DNA of 64,000 bases from contig CM067566.1 of the NCBI GenBank assembly GCA_034336665.1, positions 18,396,330 to 18,460,329 on the forward strand. Reading direction: 5' to 3'. The stretch's first letter is position 1; each line of letters opens with the position of its first letter. This document shows, one piece after another, positions 27,601 to 42,600 of the stretch. Position numbers and translations under genes: made by a program. Under the pieces are notes generated by a model that had not been told where the DNA came from, made no database searches, and saw only the letters and a list, made by a program, of their open reading frames with translations. The DNA comes from Luscinia megarhynchos. Taxonomy: Eukaryota > Chordata > Aves > Passeriformes > Turdidae.

Positions 27601-30600
27601 TTACAATTATATTGTAGTTTATTCCCATAAGTTTTATCTCTGTCCTGGATTTCAGTCTTTAGGATTTGGGGCTAAAGATTGCTTTAACCAATTTTTCTTG
27701 TGTGGTGTGAAATGTAATCCCATAGTTTGCTGCCTGAAAAGAATCACTCTTATTAGTTCACTAATGCAAGAAACACAGACATATATCTATATGCATGCTT
27801 GTATGACCCAGTTTCACAGGTTATTATTTTACAAAGGTATATGTAATACTTGCAGTGTTTTTAGCAGTGTGTAGAAAGGCCTGTTATTCCAGTAGTTTAA
27901 AAATGAGCAGGGGAAGTCCTGTCTTCACTAATTTCAAAATTTGATTCCCTATTTTAAAGAGTATTAGTCACCCATATCCTCTGGGTGGGTTAACCCTGGT
28001 AGGCAGCTCAGCCACTCACTTTCCCCCAGCAAAACAGGAGAGAATCACAAGGGCAGAAGTGAGAAATTGTATTACAAAGACAGTTTAATTGGCAAAGCAA
28101 AAGCTACACATATCAACAAAGCAAAATAGGAATATGTTATTTACTTTTTATCATCAGGCAACTTTTGTCCCAGCTTCTTTATTTGGAACATGATGTTTTA
28201 TGGTCTGGAATATCTCATTGCTCACTAGGGGTGAGCTGTCCTAGCTCTGTCTCCTCTCAATTTCTTGTGCACTCCCAACCTTCTTGTCATCGGGGAAGCA
28301 TTAGAGAAGACCTTGAAGCTATGTATGCACTTCTCAGCAACAGCTAAAACATTGGTGTGACACCCTTTTGGTCACAAATCCAAGAGCAAGCACCAAACTA
28401 ACTACTATGAAGAAAGTTAACTCTATCCCAGCTAAACCAGTAGATGCTCTTCCAAACCCTTTCTTGAAATACTGCTCTTTGATAAAGACTTGTGAATCCT
28501 TTCCACAGAGAAATACTGGTAAATTATGGCAGCTGTGAAATAGTAATAAATGCAGTTAGAGAACTAAGATTGTCTTTTCTAAAACCACTGAGATACATAC
28601 GAGTGTTTGATTTTCAAGATGACGCACATTTATCACTGTAGATAATGGGCCTGTAAGAAAACAAGTGTCATCAGAGCAATTGAATCATAACTAGGTTTTG
28701 TTTTGTTACTCTTTTTGATTAAAAATGCATAAAAAATGTAAAAAGCTTACAAAATCAGTGTTTTAATGGTTTAGTTTGTTTAAAATATTTGGAAATAGCT
28801 AAAATACAAGTATACAGGGTGCTAATACCTTTTGGGAGAGAGATAAAAGTCCCCATAAAAAAATGTTGTCCACATAAGTCATATTTGTCATATTCTATTT
28901 TTATTAGATACAGTCACCATTTAAGATGTTCCCATTGTTATAAGCTTGTTGACAATTTCTTTAACTTTTTCTATCTTAATAAATCTTGCTCTAATGCAGA
29001 ATTCTGGAAATAATTTTACTACTCCCAGAAAACCGCCTGTGATAGTTACTGGAATGACTTTGAATCAGTGATTAAAATGATATTAATATAATTTCTAGAG
29101 TAGGTATTAAAATGTTTATAATTAACCATTTTTTCTCCTCACATTGATTCTGTTTTCATAGATGGCAGACTGAAGTTTTTATATTGCTTTCTTTTCCTGC
29201 CTCGGAAGATAACCAGGTTTCTAGTGAAGAATAGAGCATTAATGGCAATGAGTAGTAATGCTGTAAGTCATAGGATGATAGAGTGGTTGGGGTTGGAAGG
29301 GACCTTAAAGATCTGGTTTCAACCTTCCCTTGCAAGGATATCTCCCACTAGATGAAGTTGCTCAGAGCCCCATCCAACCTGTCCTTGAACACTTTCAGAC
29401 ATGGGGCATCCACAGCTTCTCTGGGCACCCTGTTCAATATCTCACCACCCTCACAGTAAAGAATTTCTTGCTCATATCTCATCTAAACCTACCTTTCTGT
29501 GTAAATCCATTCCTATCACTTCATGTCCTTGTTAATAATCTTTCTCCCTCCCTTCAGGCAGGGTCTTTAGGTGTTGGAAACCATTCTGTCACGCTATGAA
29601 ATTGTTTCCAAATTACAGTACTACCTTCCTCATTTTCAGCTATTTTACTGAATAATTGTAACCATAGCAATCCTAATAGTGTGTTTTCTTAGTGTTGAAT
29701 TTCTTCATAAGACTAGAAGAATTATCTTAAATCATTCCCATCAATAAAATGACTTTATGAGCTCTGCTTCTGCCTTTTATTTTAGTCAAGAACAGTGCAT
29801 TCTGTTTCTGCTCACTTCACTGTTGTCCTGGAGAGAAAACCTGTGTAGCCCTTACTTTGTTTTTATCTTTTTTGCATTTTGCATTTATTTGAGTATCTTT
29901 GCATTTTTGAGTATTTTTTACTGGGTCTTGAAAGCTGAATTATGTCACAGTTTATGACTGTGTATAAGTGGTTTATTAGCAACATGTTACATCCCCAGTG
30001 CAATAAGTGGATTCATTTCTGGTGCAGCAGTTGTAAGTCACACCAAGTGTGTTGACCTCCAGTGCTCTTTGGAACTAGATGGTTCTTGGTCTTGCCATCT
30101 GTCTCTTCCTCTTTTGTAGCTTTCATATCTTTAAGCATATCTTTGCTATTCCCCTCCCTATGCTCCTCCCACCTGTCCTCCCTTAATTTTGATGGTATCA
30201 TGAAGTGATGGTGCCAATGGTACCAAACCAGTGGGGAAGTGGCTGCTTCAGAAGGGAGAGTCACTGTGCAGAAAAACTTGGATATGCTGGAAGAGTGAGC
30301 TAACAAGAGCTTTATGATGTACAAGCACAAATGTAAGCATAATCCAGGAGTGCAACACAGGCTCAAATCTAGCTGGGCTGTGGAGCAGCCTGAAGGAAAT
30401 GAACCTGAAGGACGTGGAGGACAGCAAGCTCCATATGAGTGGACAGTGTGCTGCTGCATCAAAGAAAGGCAAGAGGATGCTGGGTTGCATCAATGTGAGC
30501 ATCACTAGCAGAGTTAAAGAATTCATTATCCCACTCTACTTAACGCTTGTCGGGTCACATCTGGAGTACTGTGTTCAGTTTTGGTCCCCACCTGTACAAT

Positions 30601-33600
30601 AGAGGATGTGAACAGGCTGGAGAGGGTCCAGAGAAGGGCCACAGAGATGTTCAAAGAACTGGGAAGCCTGACATGTGAGGAACGACTGAGAGAGATGGAG
30701 TGGAGGCTTAGGGGAGACCTTGTTCCACTACTTAAAGGATGGCTACAGAGAAAATGGAGACTCCTTTTTACTAGAGTCATGTGGAAAAGATGAGAAGTAA
30801 TGGGTTCAAGTTACTCCAGGGGAGATTCTGATTGGACAGAAGAGGAAAATTTTTCACATAGGGAACAATCAGCCATTGGAGTAATCTCCTTAGGGAGACA
30901 ACATTGGACACTAAGGATCTGGCTGGACAGGAGGCTGGGCCATCTGATCTGGACCACACTTCTACCAAAAAAGACTGTACCTTTAACTTTGTTTTTGCTG
31001 TTACTACCTGTATATTCTCTATTGCCACTTTATTATCCTATATGGCCTAGTAATCTTTATGCTCTCTCATTTCTTAATTCTCTAGCAACAAAACCTCATT
31101 TCCTAGCAAAACAGTAAATGCTCGATACTACCACTTTGTGAGACATGAAGCAGTTTGTGGCATGGTGTTGTGTAAGTGCAGCATTTGAAAGGAATTTAAA
31201 TATGAAAATACAGTTAAATAAAAATATTTTACAGAGTGTGATAAAAAGCATGCAATCTGGAAAACATTCCTTATAGTCAAAACTCAGATCTGTTTTGTTT
31301 ATGCCAAAGAAAGTGAAATGATGACTTGGTTGTGAGGAAAAATTTCTAGTGAAAGATAGCTATTTTTTGATGGAAAAAGGTATGAGGGGATCTTGTAAAT
31401 GAAAGCTAAAATGAAGCAGTTATAGACAAGATTTTTAGTTCTTTTTTTAAACAGAAAAATTGAACATCTGCCCTTCCTTTCATTTGCTTCCTCCCTAATA
31501 AACTGCAATCTCTTTTTGGACAGAACATTGAGGAGTGTAGTTAAACAGTAACTAACTGTTGTAAAATTTGTGTTTAGAGCAAATTACAAGTAATAAATAG
31601 AACTAAATGAAATTAAGAGGAGTCTTTGCATTTATGTGATCGAGGTCTGGCTTGTCATCCACTGAAAACTAAATTAAGTATAAAACCCACCAGTGGTGCT
31701 GCAATCACGGAATCAAATACTAAGTCCATTGACAAGGAAGTCAATACTAATTGGCATTAACTTCAGAGGAGTTAGCCATGGAGTAGGCACTACTGAAGCC
31801 TAATGCAATTGTCAGAAGAATTTGGTTGCCTTTTAAACTCTCCACTAGCCACTGAGGTTTCTCCAATTAGACAACTATTTACTGAGCATTGTGTTAGAAC
31901 TATTTTTTTAAGCATTACAGAATGCCAGATTTCTAACTTTCCTTAATTTCTGACAACATCCAAGATACTTTTTGTGGAGAAAGACTGCCAGTCTCTTCAG
32001 GCCCCAAAGTGAAGAAGGTATTTGCTATGCACAGCTGATTGACCTATTATAGTTGTTTGAAAAATTTATTAAATGTTGATCTGTAAAGAAGCTTGATCAT
32101 TAAGCATATATAAAAATCAATAATTGTGAAATTCATGCTTTTTAAAAGGTCTGAAGTGTGAACAACTAAATTTTCTGGTTATTTTTTTGTGTGGTAAAGA
32201 ATGAAATCTGTTTGATCTATTGTTTCCATGTAAAGAAGCATGTAAATATTCCCTTCATATGCTTGCAGATGTCAGTCAGTGACTCTTGCTATCCTTTCAT
32301 ATATACCTCAAAAAAATGCTTGTTATACAATAAATTCAATTTTCAGGAAAAGGAAATTCCTTATAATTTATCTTTTGTGTGTAATTTAGGGAAGCTGGGA
32401 AAAGCGAATTCTGAAAAGTCTGAACAGCATGTGCACTGAACTCAATATCCCACTAGCACAGAAGGTAATGTATTGTTAATTTTCTGTTTTCAAAATGACA
32501 TTTTCTCTGAAATTAGGCCTCGTCTTGCACACTTGTAATGTAATCTTCATTTTAGACATGGTTATCAGGACCTGCAGGTTCCGTTTCCAAATAATTTTAA
32601 TGCAGATTAATTTTCAGAGATGATGGCAATGAATGCATCAGCTCAACTTTAGGTAGATTTTCCTCTTTGCTGTTGCAGTAGTTATCCTCTTGAGGGAGCA
32701 GCACGTTGGAAAGCTAATTACTGTGTTCATTGCTCTTAGCAGAGCACTTTGTGTGCAGACTCAGCTGTATAAGTTGTGCAGCCTGTGTGCGATACAGATG
32801 TGCAGAGAAGGCTGTGGTTGAACTGGTACATGAGGAGAGAGAGATACTGGTACATTGCTAATTCTGTTTGTCATTCATTCTGGTCTGATTTGGTTTGGTT
32901 TGGTTTTGTTTTTGGGGTTTTCTTTTTGTTTTGTTTTGTTTTGTTTTTAGATTAATTTAGAGGCTTTCATTTTAAAGATCATGGAATTAGAGAGTAATGT
33001 TAGAATGTTTTTTTCATTCTTCTGTTATACCTCTGTGGTAGGTGGCAGAACCTCTATGGTTCATCTTGAGCTAAAGGATGTATTTGGTTTTCATGACTGC
33101 CAGTGACAGGAATTTGGTAGAGTCCAACAACTCTATGGTATGGGCAGTAAATCTTCAGTAACACGAAATTGAGTACTAAATATCCTAAATTCATTACTAA
33201 ACACCTGAAACTATTTAATGGACATCTTTCCTTCCGGGAACTGGAAGTTGGGCTTTCTACATTGTAATGTACCTTCAGGCTAGGGATAATTTGTAAGCAA
33301 ATAAGTTTGTATTGCTATTTTTGTAAAACATTGCATTCATATATATTTGAAATGAATATATATTTCAAATAGCCATGTTTTTATTCATTCTGTTAAAAAA
33401 AGAAGATACATTTTTTGTGCCTTTCAGAGGCCTGTAAATGAACAAAAAGAACTGCTTAATAAATGGAATGAAATGGGAACCGATGAGCCAGGTAAGCTCA
33501 AATAAATTTACATGCATTTAATTTTTATACATAGAAAGGCAGCATGCGCATCTTACTTACCAGTCAAAGGTTAATCTAATCTCTTCAAGGCAAATTGATT

Positions 33601-36600
33601 TTGATCTTTCTTTCATTGATAATGTGTCATTATGCATTAATAAATACTTATTTCATTGTTATTTTGTTTCAAATTGTACTAACATTGAATCATTACTGGG
33701 AGGTAATTGTATAATACTCCATATTCCAATGCTTTAGAGATTTATTCAACTAGGACACAGCTCCTCTTATTGTAAACTCAGGGTAACAGAAAATGTTCAG
33801 AACTATGGATAATTAAGCTCAGATGTTTTCTTGACAAAAAATAAGAATAACTCTTGCACAGAATAATCAGAGATATTATACTTTGGGAGAGCAAGGCTAA
33901 CTCTCATGCTAGTTCATAGCCAAGTTCCTTAAAAAAGAATTTTGCAGGGGTGCTGGTTTGTATCACACTACCACCTCTCTGCTACCAAACACTTTTCATG
34001 GATTTTTTAGTACTGCTCCCCAGTTTTCATTTGACAGCAGTACGTATAATTCAACAATCTTAGCTGTTTAAAAATATGCTGCTTTTGAAAATCATGTATT
34101 TCCTAAGTCTAAGAATTATTCAGTCTAAGTACTTACAAAGATTAAGTAAAAGCTTCTTGTGACTTCACTTCATAGAGTCATAGAATGGCTTGGTCTGGAA
34201 GGGACCTTGAAGAACACCCTCCTCTTCATTTATCTGGGGTTTACAAAAATACGGCAATTATCAGTAGCATAATCATGACAGAGTATGTGGTGGTCGTTGC
34301 CATGATATTTGTGATGATGTTGTTTTGGTCTTTGCTCTAATCTGGTGTTTAAATTGTTAGATTGTGTTATAGATATGGCACATGTTTTTTTTATCTTTTG
34401 GTTTTAACATAGTGTCATTGAAATCTTACTTCAGATCTAAGTCTTTTCCGGCCTGTTTATGCACCTAAAGATTTTCTTGAGGTAAGCCTCTAAGAAACAA
34501 TACTCAGCCATTGGCTTGTGTCCATTATAGTCCTTTGTATGAAGTGGGAAAAATAATTGCTAAGTGTATTTCATGCTAGTTGTCTTTTATTGCAAGTGAA
34601 ATTTGGCACGGTTTTTTGTGAATCCATGTTTGGTTTACAAAACAAAACACTATTGTGTCTTTTTTTTTTTAACTGCAGTTTCAAATTGAACCTGTGGTAA
34701 ACTTCTCTAAAGCATAATCTGGGCCCAACATGTTTCCTTGTAAAGAGATTCTCAACTGATTTTTTAAACCATTTTACCTTCTAAATTCCAATATGTTAAG
34801 CTCATCAATCAAAATATGTGAAATTAATAGACTGTTTGATAGTAGATTGCAGACTTGTGTGCAGTTGAAATTGTAGGTCGTCTAGGAAGGTTGTAAAAAA
34901 TCAAACATGAAACAGGGCTGTGTGGAATTTCAAGGCTTTTGTGTGTAATCAAACTAAACTATTAAAAAATTGGTGACTGTGGACTCCTTAAAGTCTTAAA
35001 TGTCAGTATTCATCATTTTATATCACTCAAGTGCAGAACATCGCAGTAAAACAGTACTTATTACATATTACTTCTTTTGTTCAGTTAAAATAATGTTGAA
35101 AATGTTTTATTTATTTTGTTTTCCATCATTATACTAGCAGCCATGGTGTGTTTTTAATCTTGGATCATTAAATAAATCCATCTTTTTTTTAAGCTTTATT
35201 CAGTGACCCATATCATCACTCTCTTTTTCTTTTATACCATTTTCTTTCCAGAGTTTGCTGTTTCTTTAAATTAACAAGTCTGAAAGTGAGATTATATGGT
35301 ATTAGAATATTTACAAGAGTGAAAATTGTAGAGGTACAGTGTTATGAAATAATTTCATAAGAGCTGAAAATTAATGCTAGAAATCATGAATCATCATCGT
35401 CATATCAAAATCTATACCTTGGAATAACAGTTTGTAAGAGACTGTAAATTCCTTTATAGATCGCACTTACTTACCTTGACATGATTCCTTGTTCTTCAAA
35501 TTATATTTGCTCTAAGTTTTCAATTCTTTAATTTCTTTTTCTTATATGAAAGAAAATATTTTGATATATTATTCAGTAAAGAATTGTTTTAGTAGCAAAT
35601 TATGTAGCATTTTTATTAGAAGCTCTGTAGGATTGCAGTGTAAGAAGATGAATAAAAATTCTTTCAGAGAAAAGTAATACTGAAGAATATTCTGGATACT
35701 GTAGCCATCAGAAATATATAAATTGGCATAGCTTAAATGAAGAAGTAAATTTTAGTCAAGATATTACTATGTAGCCAGCACTTAGTCCATATACTAAAAA
35801 ATACTTCTGCTTTGTTATTGAGCTGACTTTTCAAAGTAGACTATGTTGGCTTCCTTAAAGATTTCAATACTTTCTGATTTTGAAAATATTGAGTAATTTG
35901 ATAATTTGACTCTATATATATATAAGTTGTGGGAAGCAATTTTATGCTTAATGTACTGTTTGTAATCCTGATGATGTTGAGAAGAGTTCTGAATGTAAGC
36001 AAGAAATGACAGAGCTACAATTTTTAAGGTACTGATGAATCTTCGAAACCCAAATTATGAAAATGGAGAGCAGCCTAGTTTCAAAAATCATCTGGGCCTA
36101 ATTCAGGTTCCCTTAAAAGTTAAAGATATTCCAGAATTGGTAAGTATTTTTTTTTTCTTGTAAGAGGTTTCTGTAAGAGTTATTTTTTCTTGCTAATGAA
36201 AATTATTCTAATGACTAAAAAAGAATATCGCCATCATCAAAAATTTCTCCTTTTGAAAGTGAAAATCAATATAATTATGTAGTTAAAGTACAGTGCATAA
36301 AGAAAATATATTAAAAAACATTTTTAATGAAAAAAACACCTTTTCTTTTAATGAAAAAGAAAGTAAATTTTCTGCAAGTAGGGAAGTTTCCATTTTATGC
36401 CACACAGGTTTAATTCGTACCAAAAAAATGCTTCTGTACATGTTATTCACTTAATCGTTTTTCGTCTGTATGAGAAACTTCAAATTTGTGGCACATCTCA
36501 ATTCTGCAGATGCTGAACAAGATCAGTATCCTGACAATGAGTTAGCTTGTAACTTTCTTCTCAATATAATTTTAAATCCCTTTACTGTCAGATTGTAAAT

Positions 36601-39600
36601 GAAAATAAATGTTTGAGTACTAGTTATTATGTAGGAGAGTTTTTCTAAATGCTTCGCTGATGAGGCTCTTGGAGATTTTATGCTAGTAGAATTTTCACCT
36701 GGGTAGGAAAGGAAATGAGAATTAGTGATCCTTAACCTGATCATTCATTCACCACTTCACTACATCCAGGTGTAGCTCATACTTGACATGCAAACTGGGG
36801 CTTATAATTAAAATTAGAGTAAGAATTGATGTGAGATTCTATTTCAAATATATGCATTTAGAATAACTTAATTTGATTCAGAAAATATTCACATTAAGCC
36901 TTTCAGAAGAAATCTCAAGTGATTTGGAGACTTAAGCATATTACTTACTTTGTCATGGTTCTGTTCCTTTTCAGAAAGAAGACTTTAGTGAACTAGGCTT
37001 AAATATAGGACAGCTAGGTATTGATGATTCAGCACAAGTGCCTCCTGGTAAGCTATTGCCACTCTCCAGTCATTCGAACAGAACACTAGTGAGCAGAATT
37101 CTTCAAAATTATTAAAAAGTTTGTGTATTTTTCCCATTGTAAACCATAAATATTTTTTCTGTAACTATAACTGTAGTGATTTTTTGGTAAAATATAGCTA
37201 GTAATAGAATAAATTGCATATGTGAAGAGTCAGATTGGGAGAAGAGTTAAAGTCATCACATTAAGGAGAGAAAATGAAAATCATGTAGTATAGTGCTGCT
37301 TTGATATTTGTGGTTTTAAAACACAAAATGAAACACAAAATTAACACAAAAAATTTTTTGGAAAAGAACTTTGATTCTGGTTAACTTTTAGTGATGTTAG
37401 CAGTAAATAGCAACTGAATGTAATGATATGTGGTAAAAATACAAAATACGTTATCAGTTGGAATGTCTTTTTCATTTATTTTTTGCATGCTTTTCTGTGT
37501 CTTTATTTCATAGAGTTCTTTGAAAATGAGCATGTACATGTTGGGCAGAAAGGTATGGATCTGTTTTTATCTATAATAAACTGTGAGTAGTTAAGAATGC
37601 ATTTAGTAAATTTGTATTTGCATGTACCTCTTCGAATGTTAAGAACTTAAATTAGCACAAAGCATTATCAGTAATACCATTGTAATTTAGATAGACAGTC
37701 ACTAATACTGTTAAGCAAACATTTGCAGTCTACCAGTAGCTACCAGATAAAAAGCTCCACAGATATTTCAATTAAAACAAAATAGGAAGCATATAGACAT
37801 CTTTTTGGTGACAACTTAATTCTTCCACAACTGAATTTCAGTTTAAAATCAAAATTCTGTGGAGTCCCTTCTCTGCACACAGAGTTCTCATTACTGCAAG
37901 GGGTTGTATGCCTTTTAAATAATCTTTTAAATAATCAGTTGCAATTGTGGAATAATGCAGTTCTTAGCCACTATGGAATATGCACTTATTTGTCTCTCTA
38001 TACTGCTTTTTCTGAAAAGTTCCAGGATTGTATTTGTAGGTTAAGAAATAACCTACAGAAGGAAGGGGAAGTTAAAAGAAACAATAATTTAAGTTTGCTT
38101 ATAGAAGGAACATACAAGGAATGGTTGAAATTCACCAAAATTTACTCGTTACTGTCTCTTCTGATTCCTGCTGAATATTAGCATCCAAGGGAAAAATAGG
38201 CAGGATACTGTCCCAAAAGTGCTCCATCCTAATTTTTTTGTTGCAGTAACAAAACAATGATATTTTATATTAGATGTATTGCCAAGTCTGAGGATTTTAT
38301 TTTGTTGTGTTCAGTAAAACCCATTTTGTATATACCAAAACTACTTTTTAATATTTTGTATGTCAGTTTTTCTGAAGTTCTGTAGAGAATGTAGGAATAC
38401 AGGAGCAAAGGATCATAGAAATGTCTGTGTTAGAGCTCTGCAAGTTAAACAAAAATTGGCAAGCTGGTCTATTCAGTATTTAAGCAAAAAAGGAAAGAAA
38501 GAAAAATCAATTAGATAGGTATTTAATTCCAAACCTTGTCCTTCTGAGTCTTATCAGAGCAGGTATTGTGAATATTAAATTCAGTGAGATATAGAAAAGC
38601 AAGCTGTTTCATAGACACTTCAGAAAAATTAGAGGATATGAATTTGGAAGCTTCCGAGTAGCCATCAAACACCAATGTAATGTTGAGATAATAACACAGA
38701 AATGTCTCCCAACTCTCTCTCTCTCTCTCTCTCTCTGTGAAAGACATTTTGGGTTTGAGGGTACAGTTAATCACACATTCTTGATGAGGAACACTTTTAC
38801 CATATTATGATAGATAAAGATGTATATCTTTCAAGTTTATTGATTTAAGTAGGTAATGAGATAATCTGTTTTATGGTATATACAGTACTGTATTCAGCAT
38901 GAGGCCCTTGTGACAGAGTAGCCTAAAGCTTCACAACAGTGACCCAAAGAAGCAAACCTGTCAGCACTAGAGTATTTATTTTATGTCGACATGAAGGTAA
39001 ACCTACATCTTTTAAGGTCTTTATCCTCTAGAGTAAATATACCAATAATGAGAAAAAAATAGAGTGCACTCTGGAGTGGAAAATTCGGGCCCGACATTTA
39101 TCTTTGAAGATACTCATATAGCTAATATAAAAAGAAGGGAGGCACAAAAAAAGTAAAATGAGTGGCATTCTCCTATTTGAACTGAGATACCTCTCATAGT
39201 TAAACCAGGAGTATTTTGTGGCTATAAATGGCTGCTTGTTCTGCATGATGCCAGCTTAGTAGCTGCAATGATCCTTGATATAGTCATGTGTGCTATGGTG
39301 TGTGACATAGTCACTAAGTGTTATTTTATGACAGAATGTAGTACAGCCTTGCTGATTAATACCAATTGCCTTGTTTCCCAGTGAATTACTTAAAAATTGC
39401 ATTGTAGAAGCCAGATCTTTTCAGTGTTTTCCTATTAGTTAATGCTTACAGCATAGTAAATAAATTTTTAAAGTTAAAAATAAAGGTATTTGATAGAAGT
39501 CTTACACTACATCAACTCTTTACCTGCTTTGTTTCTTACAGTTTTAGCAGAGCAAGATAGTGCTGCAGCTCAGCAGTATGTTCGTCAGGGATGTCCAACA

Positions 39601-42600
39601 GCACTCCGAGCTGATCTGTGGGCCCTGATTCTTAACATTTCTAATCAGCCAGAGGTAAGTAGCAAAGAGAGAGTAAAATGTGAAGAGTAGGTTAGAACAC
39701 AAAAGTGCAACACATATCTTCTAGTGATATTTTTTCCAAAATAGAAAATGCTCTACTGAGTTGTCACAGAAACTGATATATGGTTTAAAAAGCTCTGTGC
39801 TGTGGTGAAGTCTTTGCCACTCTTCCTAATTTTTAATAGATATGCGAGCAAAATACTGTAGAACAAAGTATTCAATTTATCTGACTGTCTCCTGAGATTT
39901 TCCTATAAGATGCTCACTTTTTTAGAGGGGGGCAAGAAAAAAGATATGAGAAGAAGACTGAACCTCTCATATCTATTATAAGTTTTATAAAAAGATGTGT
40001 TAGATCTTTTTCCTGGTTATTTGACCCTGTCATCATATGCATTTACATAGCTTATAAGTTGCTTTATGTATTATGGCATATACTCTGCATATGTACAATC
40101 AAAAAGACTTGGAGGGGAGCTAGTAAGATGTGGGTTGTTTCCATGTTCCCTTGTACAGCAACAGTTTTTCATTTTACCTTGTATTTGATGCAAGTCCTCA
40201 ACAATTAAACTTTTTGCAGTATCTAAAGCCATGCCATAGTTACTATATTTAATACACCTTGAAAAGTTAAATCCCTCTTTAAGATCTTTCCATAATTGGG
40301 GAAACTTTGATATGAGGCTTTTATATGTACATAACAATTTACTGTGTGATAATTTTTACACACTTGGCAAATTATATTTGTCAGCTGTAGATGAAAAAAA
40401 GATACTATGTATACATACATTATTTTGAGACTGAGTGGAGTAGAAATTTTCCATTAGGAGGCATTCTGCTGGATCCAGAGCCTTGAGATTGAACTGAGTA
40501 GATTGTGTGCAGGGAATTAGTGGTGGGACAATACTTTGTGATGATGCTGAAAGAACTCTAGAAAAGATGAGGGGAAGTGCTTAGAAAACAGTACTGATAA
40601 CACTGAGACAAAGTGATAAGGGCAGATAAAGTGATGCAGACTGGGAAATTAGTCTACTACTTTTTGATTGTTGAAGTAAAGGATTGAAAAACAGTGAAAT
40701 ATAAAATGCACCCTCAGTCCCCATAAAAAACAGAAATTACCAAGTTGGGACAAGATACACTTGTCGGAGAAAATAATTTGAGCTGTGGGGGTAAGTCCGT
40801 GTAAATATTTTCCTGTCATGCAAAACTGAAACTGTTCTTCTAATGTAACAGCTGTCATAATCTTCTGTCTTCTTTTCCAAGACTATTTTTTAGCATTTTT
40901 TATCCTGGGTTCTATGTTAAAGCTGTTTTATGATCTGCTGAATTTCACATAGACCTTATGGATTTATCTAGAACTTCTTTTCTCTACCTCTTGTGAATTG
41001 TTTCTCTGCTGGAGTTGAGTTGTCTGCTTCCAGACACTCCTTGCTGTTATATTTCTGATTTGCAATTTTGGCTCTATTACATTTATAGCTGTATGAATCT
41101 CTAAATCACATGAACTGTGAATTTCCTTTCTTTAATGTGAAGCATTATGAGGGTTTGATATGGGCAGCATTGTGTGTGCTAGCATCCAATATTGTTGTTT
41201 GGAAAATTTTATTCAGTAAAGCTCAGCCTCTGTATAAAGCTAATATACAGCCATGCAAGGGATGATACTAACAATCTAGCATTGTAATCATAAAAATGAT
41301 AAACTGTGAGCTCGGTATGCAGGATTACTTAGAAATGTATGAGCACATTACCTGACAATGAATCCTTTCTCAGTTCTCATTTGTAATGGTACACTTTAGA
41401 GGAACTGTGTTAAAAGAGCCTTTTTAAGGTTGCAAAGAGAAACATTTGAAGGTGAGCAGTGTCACAGTTAATATTGTCTGTGTAAACAGTCCAATTTGCT
41501 GTATATATATTTTAATCATGTGATCTTGAATCACAGAATCACAGTTATTTCCTGTGGGATGTCTGTCTCATTGCATGAAATGGATGGCCTATATTTACTG
41601 AGAATTTTTTCCTTCTGTTCATAGTGTTACACAATTGTTTATTCCCTGTATGCTACTGAAACAGTGCTTAGGAAGGAAAATTGTTCATTATCTGACAGGC
41701 TTTTTCTTCCCCTCTAATTTTTTTGAGTTGATAGGTGGAAAATCTTAATTCTGAAAATTCCAGCATACAAAAATCAGTAATGCTTTTCTTTGCTCTGTGT
41801 TTTACTGAATGTAGTTTCCAAGGTTTAAAAACATAATGAGTAGATGAGGTGGTAAGGTCATAATGGGACATTATATATATCTGCCTTATCAGAAGGGTTT
41901 TTTATATTAGGATCAGTAGCCAAAGGTTCCCACTGTACCATTCAAACAGTGGAAAACCCAGTTACAGTAGCAGACTGTCGTCAGTGGCTGGAGAAGGATG
42001 TACTTTAAAAGTAGATTCCACAGATCTCGGTAAAAGGAGAATAAGCTTTGGACTCTCTTCAAGTATTTACCAGGAGGGTTTTCCTTTAACTCATTTATTT
42101 GTTTTCTCTTTATGTAATCTGATTAGGTTTTTGCTTTGTCCTTATTAGATTTGAGAGGCAAATGTGAGAGGCAAATGCAATAGTGCAATCACATAGCAAG
42201 GGTAACTAAAAATGGGTCATGACCTGCCAACTGTTCATCAGTGAAAGTGTAGCTCTAGTGCCAGGGATTTCAGGTGGACTGACTGTGCCAGCACAGAGAC
42301 TGCTGAGTAATCCGAACCTTTATTTCAGAGAAGGTGAATATCTAGATTCTACTTAAAGTAGCTTTGCTGGATTCTACTGCAAGATACTGGTCTCTTGCCC
42401 ATGAGCTCCTTTCAGAGCTCCCTTATGCTCTCAGGTGGATACAATATGAATGTTTTGGATGAAATTTTGGGATGTGACTCTGTAAGGTCAAGAGAGTTGG
42501 TCACTGCAATCCTGAAGTGTACTTTATTTCAGTTTGGAAAGATTAGTATATTTGGAGGTGTGGTATGAAAGTATATAATTTTCAGAAAAGCTGCAATCCA

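Larger units (their letters stand above)
26864..32389. other. TBC1D19: TBC1D19 intron 4 (5.5 kb), repeat-rich
   Basis: Contains the minus-strand LTR, a minus-strand CR1 piece and a plus-strand CR1 piece. The rest is AT-rich DNA without recognised content. The block 30013-30330 between the two CR1 pieces has open minus-strand frames but no family match. Confidence 0.7.
37553..39541. other. TBC1D19: TBC1D19 intron 10
   Basis: 2.0 kb of AT-rich DNA holding a 12-bp tandem duplication (37912-37935) and a (CT)12 microsatellite (38713-38736). No gene or recognised transposon. Confidence 0.65.

Noticed and set aside
30013..30526. Minus-strand open frames of 149 and 92 codons
   Set aside because: They overlap the plus-strand CR1 fragment or its flank and overlap each other. 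No domain or splice structure.
41529..41546. AATCACAGAATCACAG, resembling a CR1 tail
   Set aside because: Too short, and the adjoining sequence does not continue as CR1.
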